From positions 22,444,001-22,508,000 of the forward strand of contig OX637293.1 in assembly GCA_951799445.1 (NCBI GenBank): a DNA stretch of 64,000 bases. The letters run 5' to 3'. This document shows, piece by piece, positions 44,356 through 56,860 of the stretch. The number at the start of each line of letters is the position of its first letter. Within the stretch, counting starts at the first letter, position 1. A program made the translations under genes and the position numbers. Under the pieces are notes generated by a model. That model ran no database searches and was not told the DNA's origin. It saw only the letters and a program-made list of their open reading frames with translations. The DNA comes from Pseudisothecium myosuroides. Taxonomy: Eukaryota; Streptophyta; Bryopsida; Hypnales; Lembophyllaceae.

Positions 44356-45027
44356 TTAATTGGCTCGAGTCAAAAGTCGTTCCAACTGAGCAATGTGTTC
44401 ACCCATTCGGTTTGTTTCCTGCGCCAAGTCCGAGTTCCTTAGCCGCATATCCTTCTTAAGTTGTTTCTTACGTTGTTTCAGACGAGCTCGTTCTAACACC
44501 AAACTGCGACCTCGGGATCTCTCGCGCTCAAGCTGATGAATTGCTCGACTTATCCCCATGGAGTTTGAGGCCCCTAACTGGGGAGTTGTACCTGATTCCC
44601 AAGGAACGAAGAAGATTGGATTGCTGGGGCGGGGTGGGACGATGTTCCCTACAGCTGCAGCTTCACCGGCGCTGTCATCGCCGTGGCTCGACCCTGACCT
44701 TGCAGAAGCATCTCCAGCACCATGATAAAGAGAAAGAATGTCCACGTCTGTGCTCAGGAGCTTTCTGCAAGTTGGGCACGGCTTTAGTGGGCACGACTTC
44801 GATGCAATCTTGAGCCAATGACTCAAGCATGGCCAGCAGAAGACGTGACCACACGAGGTGGCCACAGGATCCGTCGGAGAGTCCATGCAGATTTGGCACT
44901 CCAGGATTGCACGTGGAGGTACGTTAGATTTGTCATCCACAAGTAGGCCGGAGGAGGCTGCGGTTAGCGGAGTACAACGTTCTTCCATAACTACTAATCG
45001 ATTCTCTTGGGCATGACTAGTAGTCAT
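44356..45027 (-). CDS. RING-type E3 ubiquitin ligase-like protein (RMA/RNF5-like RING)
   Basis: This is an intact single-exon gene of 223 codons. A C3HC4 RING occupies residues 44-87: Cys44, Cys47, Cys59, His61, Cys64, Cys67, Cys84, Cys87, within LECQICMDSPTDPVATSCGH. Its wording (PVATSCGHVFCWPCL..W, CPTC) is closest to the RMA/RNF5 class, which recruits an E2 to ubiquitinate membrane or misfolded proteins. In that class I expect a C-terminal membrane anchor. Here no hydrophobic segment exists. Instead residues ~160-223 are highly charged, with heptad-like Leu spacing (HQLERERS..., AQLERLLTR) that predicts a coiled coil. A Ser/Gly/Ala-rich linker and a Pro-rich patch (VPPRPSNPIFFVPW) lie between. 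It may therefore be soluble and dimeric. Next to the start codon, the upstream ATG choice is MTTSHAQEN; a second Met14 is possible. The GC content is well above the flanks. Confidence 0.85.
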   Translation of the reverse strand: MTTSHAQENRLVVMEERCTPLTAASSGLLVDDKSNVPPRAILECQICMDSPTDPVATSCGHVFCWPCLSHWLKIASKSCPLKPCPTCRKLLSTDVDILSLYHGAGDASARSGSSHGDDSAGEAAAVGNIVPPRPSNPIFFVPWESGTTPQLGASNSMGISRAIHQLERERSRGRSLVLERARLKQRKKQLKKDMRLRNSDLAQETNRMGEHIAQLERLLTRAN

Positions 45028-45379
45028 TGAAAACTCAGTCTTGAATAATGCTATTCAGCAGTACGATTAGTTTGCTACTTGAGCGCTTTGCTAGATGCAA
45101 GGTATGCAAATTACGTACGGATCGACTCGATGCTCACTCAGGTAAAACATATGAAATGCAAATGCAAAGAATCCCCAAGTGATGAAGATCTAGACCGTAG
45201 AAAAAGGCTTGTGTAACCGGAATGCAGTGCTCTTGGGCCCTCAAACTGTTCGCTCTATGGAAGCTCTCAAGATCACTGATTGCAATCAGACTCTAAGCTC
45301 AAACCGAAGGTGTGATCTCACGAACTCAGAAGTTGAGATGGAAGTTGTGACAGTAACGTTGTGAGGGCCCTGCCTCATT

Positions 45380-45386
45380 GCTTATA
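45380..45386 (-). promoter_or_regulatory. candidate TATA box for the RING gene
   Basis: TATAAGC reads on the minus strand about 355 bp before the ATG at 45027. It is followed by GC-richer leader-like sequence. It is a weak match and other sites are possible. Confidence 0.3.
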
Positions 45387-45387
45387 C

Positions 45388-46276
45388 TGTATAATCTTCA
45401 CAGGTGCCTGGTTTGTGTGAGACTCTCGAGACCTGTCGTTCCTGTCAGTCTCGAGAGTGCGTGAGTTTGGATTTGCGTCGCTGAAGCTGGTCTCGGTTGT
45501 TTCCAGATTTCCAAATGCGAAGTGGTGAATTGTAGTAGTGCATGTCATTTTTGGCTATCAAGAATTGTAAATTATTTTTTATTAGTTGAATTGTTTTCAC
45601 TGTCGCATTTTTCCTTCCTTCAATCTTCAATCTTGTATCTACTTGTATGTAACAATTTGAAAATATGAAGTAAAAAAAAATATATTGTTCTTAGATTTTC
45701 AACTCAATTCTCAATTCTCCAATAGAAAGATTGAAAGCTTTGAATTCTATTTGATTCAATTAATTTAAGTTAGGAGGATTTAAAGTCTATAAACTTGGGA
45801 TGGGTGTGTGGCAAGCCCGGTGGCAAGGTACAAAAAAACTTTTCTTTTCACTTTGAACACTAATATATTCTTATATTTCAATTTATTTGGTCAATGTTTT
45901 TGAATTTTTTCCACAAATTCTCATTATGTCTAATGTTAGATCCTATAGTTTAATATACTCTAAAGCAAAAAGGACCCCCTTCAATTTACTATTTATTATT
46001 ATAGCTCTTTGCACTAAAGTTGGTAGTTTTACAATGGCTTTAGAGTCAATCATGTGTTTCTTCACTTTCTTGTAACATCATTTTAGGGTTCATATAAATA
46101 TTTATTGACAATGAAGGTGTTTAGTTAGGGTATTAGAAATAATACATAATTAAGGTATTTAAAACACTCTAAAATAAAAACTATCTATAATACTCTCAGC
46201 ATTTAGCTTTAAGAGCTTTGAGCAAATTGAATATCACAATGGTTGAACCACAAAATCGACAATAATCGGTGTTTAG
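45388..46276. other. no gene; fragment of a TTAA-type element
   Basis: From about 45660 to 45960 the text (CAACTCAATTCTCAATTCTC, then CCACAAATTCTCATTATG, then TTAGATCCTATAG) is the inverse of the left half of the 20221 element. Clean ends are lacking. Short frames only. Confidence 0.4.
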
Positions 46277-46300
46277 TTAATTCCTAAAGGACCAACGTGT
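46277..46300 (+). repeat. orphan TTAA-type terminus
   Basis: TTAATTCCTAAAGGACCAAC is a left terminus of the family, with the AACGTG continuation seen also at 63032. I found no matching right end within the next kilobase, so this is a truncated copy. Confidence 0.5.
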
Positions 46301-46739
46301 TTAGAGACCCAAAACTACTTCAAAATACTTGTCTCCAAAGCAAGGTCAAAAACTTCATCAATATTTATTTTGTAACAAATTCAATCGTAGGATCCTTTGG
46401 TTAACTTGAATAAATACATTGTCCCAAAATTTTAGAATGAATATCCCCACCAATTGCAAGATCAATATGCCTAAACTTCAAAATGTAGGCTTTTCTAGTC
46501 CTTTCAAAAGGTGAAGTTTTGTCTTTCAACATTTTTAGAAAAAAACTTGTATGTCTTATTACTTGTGCATTTTAGACAATATGTTGGAAAATGAAAAACA
46601 TACGTAAAAAATTCTAACCAAAAAACTTTTGTGTTCATTTAAAAAAAAATTGTAAAGTGAATGGTACTATTGAATGAAAGATAAAACTAATATGCTAATA
46701 ACTTTTGGAAGAATTTGAGAATTCTGAACTCCAATAATG

Positions 46740-49420
46740 GCAATGTTCTAATAGAAAATTAATATCCTTTATTTTCATTTTATTTAAATAATAATTGCCA
46801 AAGTTTAGGAAATTTAATTTTTTAATTTTTAAGTATGATGAAATAGAGGATACTCAAGAAATATCCAAAAACTCAATATTAAATTCCACATTGTTTTTTT
46901 GCAAAAATATTCAATTTGACACATGAAGAGTGAATTTTCTATCACACTAAGATAGTGGACAATTATGGAATGTGCATTGCACAAACTTGAGATATTTTTT
47001 TCAACTTGATTCATGTAATGGTAAATCTACTTTTCATATTCTTCGATTTATATTCAATATCAATTTGCTTTTAATGTAAAGTAATCTTTGACAAATAGTG
47101 GTTATACTACATCACTATATAAGTTAATTTACTTAGTGGAAGACCCTATACTAATTGTGATGACTGAACAATAAATGTGTACTTAATATTGTACAAACAC
47201 TTAAATGAACCTTAGATGACAAGTACACTAAGTATGTGATATAGTATGAAAAATAGTATAGCCATTATATTGACTTTATTTAAAATATTGTGAACTTCTG
47301 TATTGTGCTTCTCAAATTCATATAATTTTCAAATTAGTGTGACTTAGTGTTATTATAGTGGAGGATGAATGCATAGGAGGGTGTAGTGGTGTACCAACTT
47401 TTGTGTCCCAATGCACCAAATGGACAATTTTGAGATTTTCAAAAAATTGTAGATATATATTCAAAATTAATCTTAATAATTGTAAAATTAATTTTAGATA
47501 GTCTTGAAATGTCAATATTTGTGTTTTCATCATTGAAAATCCTATAAAATGATAATTATACTCTCACAAAAATACAAGATTCTTTAGAAACACAACACAT
47601 TCTGCTTCCAAAAGTGTACCCCAAATTTGATGAAAAGATGGTAACTGATGAATTTTGAGTTATTGTTTTCTTATAAATTCAAATATAAGAAAGTAAACAA
47701 CTTCAATGAATTAGATTTTTTCAGTGTTTTATTTTTAAAATTGAATTTTTATGTATTTTAATTATTTTTCTACTCTACAATCTTTTTTGATGTTATTTTT
47801 GGATGCTTTTGTAAATTAAAATTTCAATAAAAAAAATTTATGAGTTTTTAAATTCAAATCTAATGTTAACAACCTTTACAATCAAATTTGGATAGAAATT
47901 GGCCAAACTAGTATTAAAATGGGAGATTTGAAATTTAAAACATTTAAGATAAATCAATTTTGACAAATTGAAATTTGATTCTATGGTTGATATGTAGTGG
48001 AAACATTCACAGGGTTTATTTCATTTTTCAATATAGTAATGCTATAATTATATTTTTAAATTTGTTTTTAAACCTTGTGTTCTAACCAAATGTGTATACT
48101 ATATACTCAAAGAACATTACAGTTAATAGTGAAATTAAGTTGCCTAAACAATCAGATTGCTTTACCCCAAGAAGGTTGTTTTAAAAGTCATCAAAGCCAC
48201 TATATGTTTCTACATTTTAACACATATTTTATTGAATACATGGAGATTCATAAGTCCCAATTGCAATAATACCTAATTCAAAATTAGAGCATTCTTGTAA
48301 ATTAACAATAAATATTTATACAATATAATAAAAATATTGATAAATTAGTGAGGGGCAATCTAATTTCACTATTTAGTATAGCTTGAATAGAATCTTGGTT
48401 CAAGAATTAGTTGGTTTATTGTACGATGCATTTGCCTAAGCACACTAATTGAATCAATTGATAAAAAATATTCTCTACATTAAGGGTATTTTCATACAAT
48501 CACTCCATTTTTTTAATTGTTACATGAATATTTGAACTTTGAATGGCTACCTTTTCAAGAGCAATTGCCACAATTATCACAATTTTTCAAGAGCAACAAA
48601 TGATAGTTGAAAAGTTTTTTCAAGCATCATATGGTAGTTGAAGTATTTTGTGCTTCAAAGATGATTAATTAAAGAAAGTCTACTAGCATGAGTAGGTATC
48701 CAATGCTTTCAACTTTAAAAACTCATAAAATATTGTGTAAAAATTTAAAAAATATGAAAATTCTAAGGTTGCTTAATTTTCTTTTCAATGAAGGCATTCT
48801 AACATTCTTTTCATTAAAAATAAGTCATCAAACGTTTATTTTGTTAAATTAGTAGAATTTCATGACTCTGGTGCAATTCAATCTATACAATTAGAAACCA
48901 AAGTCTCTATGTGTCCTAATTTTGGCTTGAAATTAAACCTATGTGAAGATACAAGTCACAAATTTTATGTTGTGAAATATTGCCAATTTAATGAAATGGA
49001 CCTTATCATCATTTGCACCACCTAGTTCTAGATAGAGACAAAAAATATGTTAGTGTCAAGTGCTTATAAACCTTAACAATGTTAGGACGGGTTGGTCTCG
49101 GCAAAAATCATTCTTTTTGATATAGTGTGAATCATCTACTTTAAGAAAACTAAAAGTACTCATTGAAGGTCAAGTTATTGTAGAAGGCCTCCCATTCCAA
49201 GGATGAGTAATTGTACTTCTGTCTTAATACATGTAGGTATTCTCTATCATCCATCGGGCACTTCATGTCCATAGCATCATTACAGGGTTAAACTAAATCC
49301 AAAGTCCAAACCCACTCAAAGTACACATGTTATCAGTTGTGCACTTCCCTATCCTCGTCACAAATAAGACAGCAACATGCCCATTCTGTTCAACAGCTTA
49401 TTGCAAGCAACAACAGAAGC
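46740..49420 (+). repeat. large dispersed segment, copy B
   Basis: It is collinear with copy A but without that copy's inserted elements. Landmarks are CTATCACACTAAGATAGTGG (46938), TCAAATTAGTGTGACTTAG (47328), AAGGCATTCTAACATTCTTT (48791) and GTCCAAACCCACTCAAAG (49303). It supplies empty sites for the insertions in copy A at 12906, 14299, 16159 and 16650. No intact gene is present. Confidence 0.7.
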
Positions 49421-49441
49421 ACACTTTTGGTTGCTTGGGGC

Positions 49442-50303
49442 TTAACTCCTAAAGAACTTGATTCATTGTGAAATGGTTAAACATCATATCTGAGCTAAAC
49501 TTTGCCTTTTAAATTGCATTCAGACAACAATTTTATATTTTCATTACTTGAAACTATAAATGGTGTATCATTGAGAAAATTTTCAATTTGTTTTATGAAA
49601 AATTGAAATTGTTATCATTTTTTTTGCAAAAAATGAACATAAATAAGTTAAAATAGAAAAGGAAATCCAAATTACTTGAAATGTTTTCAAGAGGTACAAA
49701 TAGCATTGAAAATTAGCCTGAAAATTTTTCAATTGGTTATTTTATTTTTTACACCCAAAACAACCACAACAAAGACCTTAAAGTCAAATTCGACTATTAA
49801 ACCAAGTTTACCCTTTTATTTAATTGATGTATAAAATTTTGATATTTTTTATTGGTAGACACATTCATTTTCTATAGATGATGTTTTTTTCAATAAATTT
49901 GATGGAAAAATCAAATTATTGTGATTTTTTTAAGTTAAAGGTGGAAAATATTATATCAATTAGAATATATATTAAAATAATCTATAATTTTAACCATAAA
50001 TGAAGAATAGAATGAGAAACATAATTTTGTAATCTAAAGTTAAAATACAATTTAAGAATAGAAACTATGAATGAAAAACACACCATTCTTTGTTTTTTGG
50101 ATTCTAACACTTGGAGCTTTCTATTGCAATAACTCTTTCAATTTTTGACATTTTTCAAAGTTTTCAAATAGAGTAAAAATGAAACTTGTCACACTTCATT
50201 TTCTTAGTTTAATAGACATACCAAAAATGGATATTTTGAAAGTTACAATTAGGATTGACCAAGGCGCATCCACTATTTGGATGCACAAATCTTAAAGGGT
50301 TAA
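49442..50303. mobile_element. TTAA-type element, 862 bp
   Basis: The left end TTAACTCCTAAAGAACTTG and the inverted right end TTAACCCTTTAAGATTTG are clearly diverged forms of the terminus. TTAA lies at 49442-49445 and 50300-50303. It has no coding. It begins just past the end of segment copy B. Confidence 0.6.
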
Positions 50304-51285
50304 CATTTATCTGTGCACGTTCAATTTCTTTCTGTGTTGTGGATGGATCTGAGAGAAGAAATATGGTCAATTTTGTTAAAATTGGCAGGTTTTTGGTGCT
50401 GAAAATTGTGATATATTTGTACATATTGTTGTAAAATCTAGAACCAGTACGGATTTATGTTTTAGAACATGCATTGATTTTTCAGAAGGTGCCAAAGTAT
50501 TAAAATATTGTGTTGATTTAACAAAATTAATGATAGATCAGCTGCAACCTAATTTATTGAGGTCAATGATTGAGGGAGTTACACTAAAGTTATTCTAGTT
50601 CAGAGAAATCTATTTTTGGTCACATCTTCACAAATTAAGATTGAATGAACAAGCTGATGGTCAATTTGTTTGATTATGTGAGGGTCAAATTACCCCGGGG
50701 AGATCACTATTGGGTTTTTAGAAAACTACGTGAGTTAAAAAATAGGGTCCATTTAATTTAATGCAGAGAAATTTTATATAATATGTAGGGCTACTATAGG
50801 GTCTATAAAATTCTACATACTCTATTATATGTAAATTAGGGTATATAAAAACATCTTGTAGTAGGAATTTTTATTAATAAATTAGCCTTGGTAGATAGAT
50901 GTTGTGAAAATTTTTCATAGTATGATGAGTATAGATGTGGATAGATAATTTCATGTGGATGATAAAATGAACATAGTTAAGAAAATCTACAATAAAGGGT
51001 GGTTGAGTGAAATTGTGCCACAGTACTAATAGTGTATATATCAAAAAAATTAAGTATAAATGTAAGGCATTAACCACAAGTGGCAAAAAATGTTACATTG
51101 TACAAATAGGGAGGTTCACCTAATTTCCTTAGTGGGTTCAATGAACTAAAAATTGTACAATATGAGAATAGAATTTATAGTTTGTTTAACTTCATTCTTT
51201 GAAGCCATAAATGTTAAGTTAAACACACACTTAATGGGATAGTTTCAATAGGGATTTTGAAGCATTCCAAATGGTAAACTCGTTA
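50304..51285. other. no gene seen
   Basis: AT-rich. No frame, terminus or relation was found. The repeated word CTACTATAGGGTCTATAAAATT around 50780-50850 occurs in loose variants. Confidence 0.35.
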
Positions 51286-52230
51286 TTAATCCTTAAAGGC
51301 TAGAGGGTGTTTTGGAAGAGGAAAAGTTCAAAACTGTCCAATTTTGATGCATTGTCTAAAATTAAAAATTAAATTTTTTTTTTGAATTTCAACCATAAAA
51401 AGTGTATCAAATAAGTAAAGCAATGTGTGGAAAAAATTTCATCCCATTTGACCACGTGGATTGAAAAATTATAACGTTTGAAGTTAGATTTTTTTTTAAA
51501 TTCCTGCAAATTATGGCTAATAGATTTCGACCCCTCCTAGAGCAAAAATTTTGCTCTACAAACAAATGAATTTTTTTCAATTCATATATATAAATATATA
51601 TATAATTTTAGATACTTAGATTTATCCATAAAAAAATTTAGAAGCAAATTTGGACTCTAGCTTACTCTAAATCAACTTGCAATGTAAAGAAATTAAGTGC
51701 ATTTGTAATACACTAGTCATTTTTTGATGATTTCTTGTGCAATGAGGATATTTTTTATTTGAAATCCAAATATTAAGAAATTAGAGACAAACATTTGGAA
51801 TATGGTATGTGGGAAAATTTTCAAGAACTTTGACTTCACAATTTGCAAGATAATAGGGCTTGAAATAGAAGAAAATGTTCATTCTTGAAGCCACCCCAAC
51901 ATAGCTAATAAAATTTGAAAACTATTTTTTTTTTATAATTATATTCTATATTTTATTAGTTACATACATGCCAAATACCAAAAGTTGATGAGCATTTTTG
52001 CAAAAGGTGCCCAAAAGATGTCCAAATTGCTTGAGGTGCCAAAAAAAATTCAAGGCAACATTACTTTTGTTTCGGGTACTCAATTAGAAAAAAAGTATAT
52101 TTTCACTAAAGGAATACATGTTCACACCGTGTATCAAAATTTTGTGAACAACCAACCAAAATTGACTTCATAGGATCCTACTTGGATTTTTAATTGTTTA
52201 TTTAATGGACAATTGGTCTTTAGGAGTTAA
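51286..52230. mobile_element. TTAA-type element, 945 bp
   Basis: The left end TTAATCCTTAAAGGCTAG and the inverted right end TTAACTCCTAAAGACCAA match the family terminus with several changes. TTAA lies at 51286-51289 and 52227-52230. The length is close to the 941-bp copy. A 62-codon frame inside is incidental. Confidence 0.6.
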
Positions 52231-52505
52231 AAACAACTACTTGGTCTATTGGACACTTCAAGTTTATATGTAAGATAGCCCCACTTAAAATACTTCATGA
52301 ATGACTTTATAAAAACTATAGGGTATTAGAAATATGCCCCTTGTAACTTTTTGTGTAAAAATACGGTCATCTTAAATACAATAATTAGGGTAGATAGCCC
52401 CACATCAAATACCCTCTTAACTCAAGTTTGTACCTTAAATTACAAGGAGTGATCTCCCCGGGCAAATCACACTCAAAGTTACCAAAAAAGGATCAAACCC
52501 ACTAA

Positions 52506-52708
52506 CACTACAAGAGAAAGGGGTGTTTTAAGTAGTGTCCTAGACATCATGTCTTTTAAGTAACGTCTTTTAAGTAAGTTTTTAAGTAAAATTTTACTAA
52601 AAAGATTGTCTTTTTAGTAAAATTTTACTTAAAAACTTACTTAAAAGACGTTACTTAAAAGACATGATGTCTAGGACACTACTTAAAATACCCCTTTACC
52701 TTGTAGTG
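52506..52708. mobile_element. CACTA MITE forming a near-perfect ~200-nt hairpin
   Basis: The ends are CACTACAAG and CTTGTAGTG with TAA duplications at 52503-52505 and 52709-52711. The two halves are inverted copies of about 97 bases with only three or four differences near the tips. Short repeats of TTTTAAGTAA recur three to four times in each arm, possibly transposase-binding subterminal motifs. No protein is encoded. Confidence 0.9.
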
Positions 52709-52711
52709 TAA

Positions 52712-53710
52712 AATTTGCACTGTAACTTCTTTCTAGCTATTGTTTTTCAAAGCTAATCTATTAATTAAAGGTAGTCTAATCTTTTTTGACTAGAATTTTA
52801 AGTCTTATTAAGATTCCTATTTTTTTATTCATTATAAAATAAAAAATTCTTTACTAGTGGTTCAATTGAAGTTCTAGTGTCAACCTGTCAGGTTTTTCAA
52901 TGGACAAAAAGGGGTCTAATTTCTACTGAATAACAATGTGATTCAATCCAAAAAAATCATGTGCATATATAATCATATGACATGATATAGTAGAAAAGGA
53001 CTCTTTTTCTATAATTTGAATATTTTTCAATTTCCTATAATATTCAAAAGTAAAAATATGTGAACGTCCTTTTTAATATATAAAATAATCCAAATCATGA
53101 TTGTGTCAAAACAAAAAGTGTTTAAATTATTGACGTCAAGGGCGCTACATAAGCTATTTTTGAAATTGAATGTTTAATTTTGTTTTTAGATTAAATCAAT
53201 AATTTGTCAATAATCAATTAATTAGTTAAAAAATTACACTATTTTATGTTCAAGTTTTAATCACTAAAAATCCTTTTTAATAGTTGTATGCTTGAGAAGT
53301 GTAAAAAATTTGGATAAAAATATCCTTTTCAAGTGCTATATTGTAAAAAAGACACTAAATTTAGCCTTAAAATTGGTGATTTATTTCTTTTTAAGGATTT
53401 TATCTATAAATTTTTTTTTCCAACTCATTAAAGAGGCTTATTGCAATACTACTCATCCATAATTTTTTTTTAAATGACAACATCAAAGTAATTTATAGCT
53501 TTAAAAGTTCAGAAAAGGAATCTATACCTAGTCCTATAAAAATAATCCCAATGGTACCTTTGAGTGTGATTTGACCCGTGATCCCATTGTTTTGACTCTT
53601 TTGGCCTTAATTCTTTAGGTATTTTGTTGCATCTAATTGCAAATCAAAATGTTCAACTGTTGCATTTGTTGCAATGATGGCTACTTAGTCTTTCAATTGT
53701 GACTTAAGTT
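52712..53710. other. no gene seen
   Basis: AT-rich sequence without open frames, clean termini or similarity to the families described here. Confidence 0.35.
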
Positions 53711-53718
53711 ATAGATAT

Positions 53719-53909
53719 GAGCAATTTCGTTAAAATGGCGATATTTTTTTAAAATAGCATGAAAATAGTTCAGAACGATTGTTCTGAAATCTAAACCTGT
53801 CCTAGATGGTTCAGAACGGCCGTTCTAAAATCTATATCTGTCCTAGATGGTCAAAATGGCACACTGTTAAAGTGGCACTTGGAATACTGCCATTTTAACG
53901 AAATTGCCC
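53719..53909. mobile_element. hAT-like MITE, 191 bp, 8-bp duplication
   Basis: The ends are GAGCAATTTCGTTAAAATGG and, inverted, GGGCAATTTCGTTAAAATGG. ATAGATAT is duplicated at 53711-53718 and 53910-53917. An 8-bp duplication suggests hAT. Two near-copies of GAACGGCCGTTCTAAAATCT-like palindromic text lie inside. It is the cleanest member of a family also seen at 16650-17028, 17637-17790 and in fragments at 3150 and 17231. Confidence 0.8.
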
Positions 53910-54296
53910 ATAGATATGTTTGGTGGTGAGAATTTCCATGTGTAGAAGCTTAAGATGTCATATCTTCTTGGAAATTGGATGACATTGGAAATTGGTGATT
54001 AAAGTGGATCCATAAACAATAATATTTGTAAAAAAATTTAGAATAGATAAATGAATACAATATTGTATATGTATAATTCTAATATTAAATGTAAATGTAC
54101 CAAGAATTATTGAAGATAGATGGGTGAGTGGAAAAGTAGGAATCAATCAAGATTTCAACGATGGTACTTATCATACTCATGCTATTAATTAGTAGCAACA
54201 TAGCTAAATGGATGGAACATGATTATCATGCTCTTTCTTCAATTGCCCTGTATCTCAAAGATCAAGTGATGAACCACTTCACAGATAACAAGTTGT

Positions 54297-54543
54297 AAAA
54301 CTTCTGAAGAACCAAAGGAGGAGTTGAATTTGAGTTGGTCAATGGATGATCACAATAAAAAGAGGATTTTATAGAGAGAATTTTGGACAAATAAAATAAA
54401 TGAAGATGATGGGATGTCAAAAGCTAATGTTTTGCAAAGTAATGTCCCCGACACTGAAGGTGATGCCGGAGGTGATGAATCAAAAGTTGGGTATGTACGT
54501 ATTGTTAATTATGCAACTTCATGCAGAAATTTTCCTGTAATTT
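54297..54543 (+). pseudogene. possible decayed coding fragment
   Basis: One frame from 54297 to the TGA at about 54541 has one internal TAG (54369-54371) and a protein-like acidic composition (KTSEEPKEELNLSWSMDDH, then NEDDGMSKANVLQSN). I do not recognise it. It lies downstream of the carbonic anhydrase on the opposite strand. Confidence 0.25.
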
Positions 54544-54869
54544 GAGAACCTCTGAATTTGGAGGCAATGGACATTACTGACAGTGTACGTGAAACAAGCT
54601 TCTTCAGCTTTAATTTGCCGAGAAGGGAAAGAATGGGTAATTGTACATTCAATGCATTAGGCCATTCGGTGTCGTACATTCATGGCCAGACACTCACTAA
54701 ATTTTGCTACACTCTCGCCACTAATCGAGAAGAATCTGAATTCAACAATCCAGAGGCATCCCAGGCCGGCCTTCCAAAAACATGCCTGTTAAGTTAATGA
54801 AGATCTGATCTTAGTTACAAGTCTTCACCCAAATCTTGCCGCCCCAAGAGCTCTGCTTGACTAAATCCA

Positions 54870-56546
54870 TCAATATGCGTTCATGAGGAATTGGCGTCCG
54901 TGGCTTGGTTGCGAGGGTCTCACATTTGCAACCTGCATTCCAGAAGCATAAATTCCACTGTCAGATTCTTAATTCAATTTCCTGGTCCACCACGTCAGGA
55001 CTACTATGTTGCTAGCTAGAGATGTGAGCACTACGTAGTCGCTCTTTAATTTTTGAATATATTCTGGAATTGAAGAATCAGGTATCCAATTGAAGCAAGC
55101 AGATTACACTCACCGGCATCGCCTTCTTGAACAGCCGAATCTGGCGCTCGGAAATGGAGGGAAACTGCAAAGCAATCCCACACAGAGAATGATCAGTCAA
55201 CAGGAGCTGAGTGAAATGCTTGGACATGTTCAGTTACGACAAGCCATGAAGTGCTCCATTAATAACTGCTCAACTCTTGTGTCCGGAAGATTCCAACCGA
55301 AATAATATGCCTCGTAATCATAAATTGCTTGCTGAGAATGTAAATTAAAGTGGAAACTGGACTACAGGGAGCTTACATTCCACAGCATGACGGTCCAGGT
55401 GATATCCTCCGTGCAGGGAGGGGTGGTGAGGGAGCCTTTGTATCTGGCGTAGCTTTTCTGGAACTTGGGCAGGTGGATGGGATTGAGCATGAATTCGGTG
55501 GGAGAAGTGCTTTGCAACGGCAGGTGCTGCTCGAACTGTTAATTAATTCCACAGGGCACCACATCAACCATTAGTTATCCATGCAATCAGTGACTCCAAA
55601 TGTCGATGCAAAACTGAATTCTCGGGAGTAGAAGAATGGAACATACAGTATACTGGTACTTGGAGGAAGGTCCAATAGTTTTTGAATTATTTGGTGATCT
55701 ACGCGTACATTTCAGTTGTTGTAGTACCTGAGCCAGGAATTTGTTGTCGGCGCCCTTGACGAAGAGCCACGCGATCACTGCTCTCCTGCCGTCGTCACTA
55801 GAGTACACTTGGTGCAGCTCCATCGGAAAGCTGTGCCCCAAAATCTTGTGTTCGCTGCCCATGTGAAAGTGGAACTGAGCAGGTCGGTAGGTCACGCCGT
55901 CGATCTTCAGAACTCCCGTAGTCTTCTCGACAGCGACCTGCTCACAAAATCCGGATCCAATGTACATCAGAAAAAGAATGGAGCGGCAGGCCATGAATCA
56001 TAATTTGAGTTAGTGAAGGATAGTCCAACTTATCAACAAATTTAAGCTTGATTCCTTAATATCTAAGCTCTAGATTTGAGGTGTTAATATACGAAAGTAT
56101 CTGGAATTAATTGTGTAGTACCTCAATGGCGTAGCCCACATTGATGGAGATGTTGGCAGGAACTGCATCTTTCGAGCTAGAAACATCAAGTTCGCCCAAT
56201 GCAGGGTCCACGAACATGATGTTGGGAGTGATCCTTATGGGCGATTGTTCTTTTCCTGTTTTACAGGTGGTCCAGTTGGATTTCAAATCTCCCCAGTGAG
56301 CAGGTCCAGTGGGTCCATGGTCGTACGTGAATCTGACATCATCTGCACTTCCAGGATGAAATTATCAGTTTCAAAATGGTCATTGTGTTGGATCCAAAGG
56401 CAACGAATTGAAGCCGAATTTGATGCAACTCGTCACAAGGGAAATCTATGCATGTGAGTCTCACCTTCCCCCAGAACCCCAGAGCTCATGCCTTGAAGAC
56501 ACAAGCAAACTGCAAGGGTCCAGTAAAAGCTGCTCCTCCTTGCCAT
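54870..56546 (-). CDS. secreted alpha-type carbonic anhydrase, six exons
   Basis: The enzyme interconverts CO2 and bicarbonate with a zinc ion, probably in the apoplast or another secretory compartment. Exons are 56465-56546, 56122-56342, 55728-55937, 55377-55535, 55114-55164 and 54870-54932. All introns are GT-AG (122-212 bp) and phases agree, giving 261 residues, a usual length. Residues 1-26 form a signal peptide (SSFYWTLAVCLCLQG core). GPAHWGDL (39-46) and GKEQSPI (57-63) open the domain. Zinc ligands are His124, His126 (AQFHFHMG) and His143 (MELHQV). Glu130 (SEH), and Thr208 and Thr209 in GSLTTPPC, complete the site. Cys54 and Cys212 can form the conserved disulfide. Asn50 and Asn91 sit in glycosylation sequons. 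The proton-shuttle position, normally His in NxGH, is Tyr98 (NVGYAIE). The C-terminus NVRPSQPSHGR is typical. No automatic single frame covers the gene, since the exons are short. Confidence 0.93.
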
Positions 56547-56860
56547 CTTTGTACTTTACAGCAGGGAACCCAAACGGTTCAGTTTCAAGCTTTTGCAGTC
56601 GATCGAGACCAGACTTGATCTGACTCTTCCAGACGGCAGACGTACACTTGAATCTTGAACGTACTTGCAAAGAATTTGTCGAAGCTGGCCGGTTTGAAGC
56701 AAATTATAGCTGTCCGATTGATCGATCAATCTGGTGCGAGGGTGCTCAATCGGTTGAATGGATCTGTGTGGTCGCAATCTAGCTAGGCTGTCGAGTCCGA
56801 GCTTGTCGAAATGATTGACTTGAAGTTGTGTTTGAGTACAGATCCTTGTGGACCATCCAG

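Noticed and set aside
55587..55994. Single 135-codon frame over the carbonic anhydrase
   Set aside because: Its start and end are intron sequence. The real gene is the six-exon model at 54870-56546.
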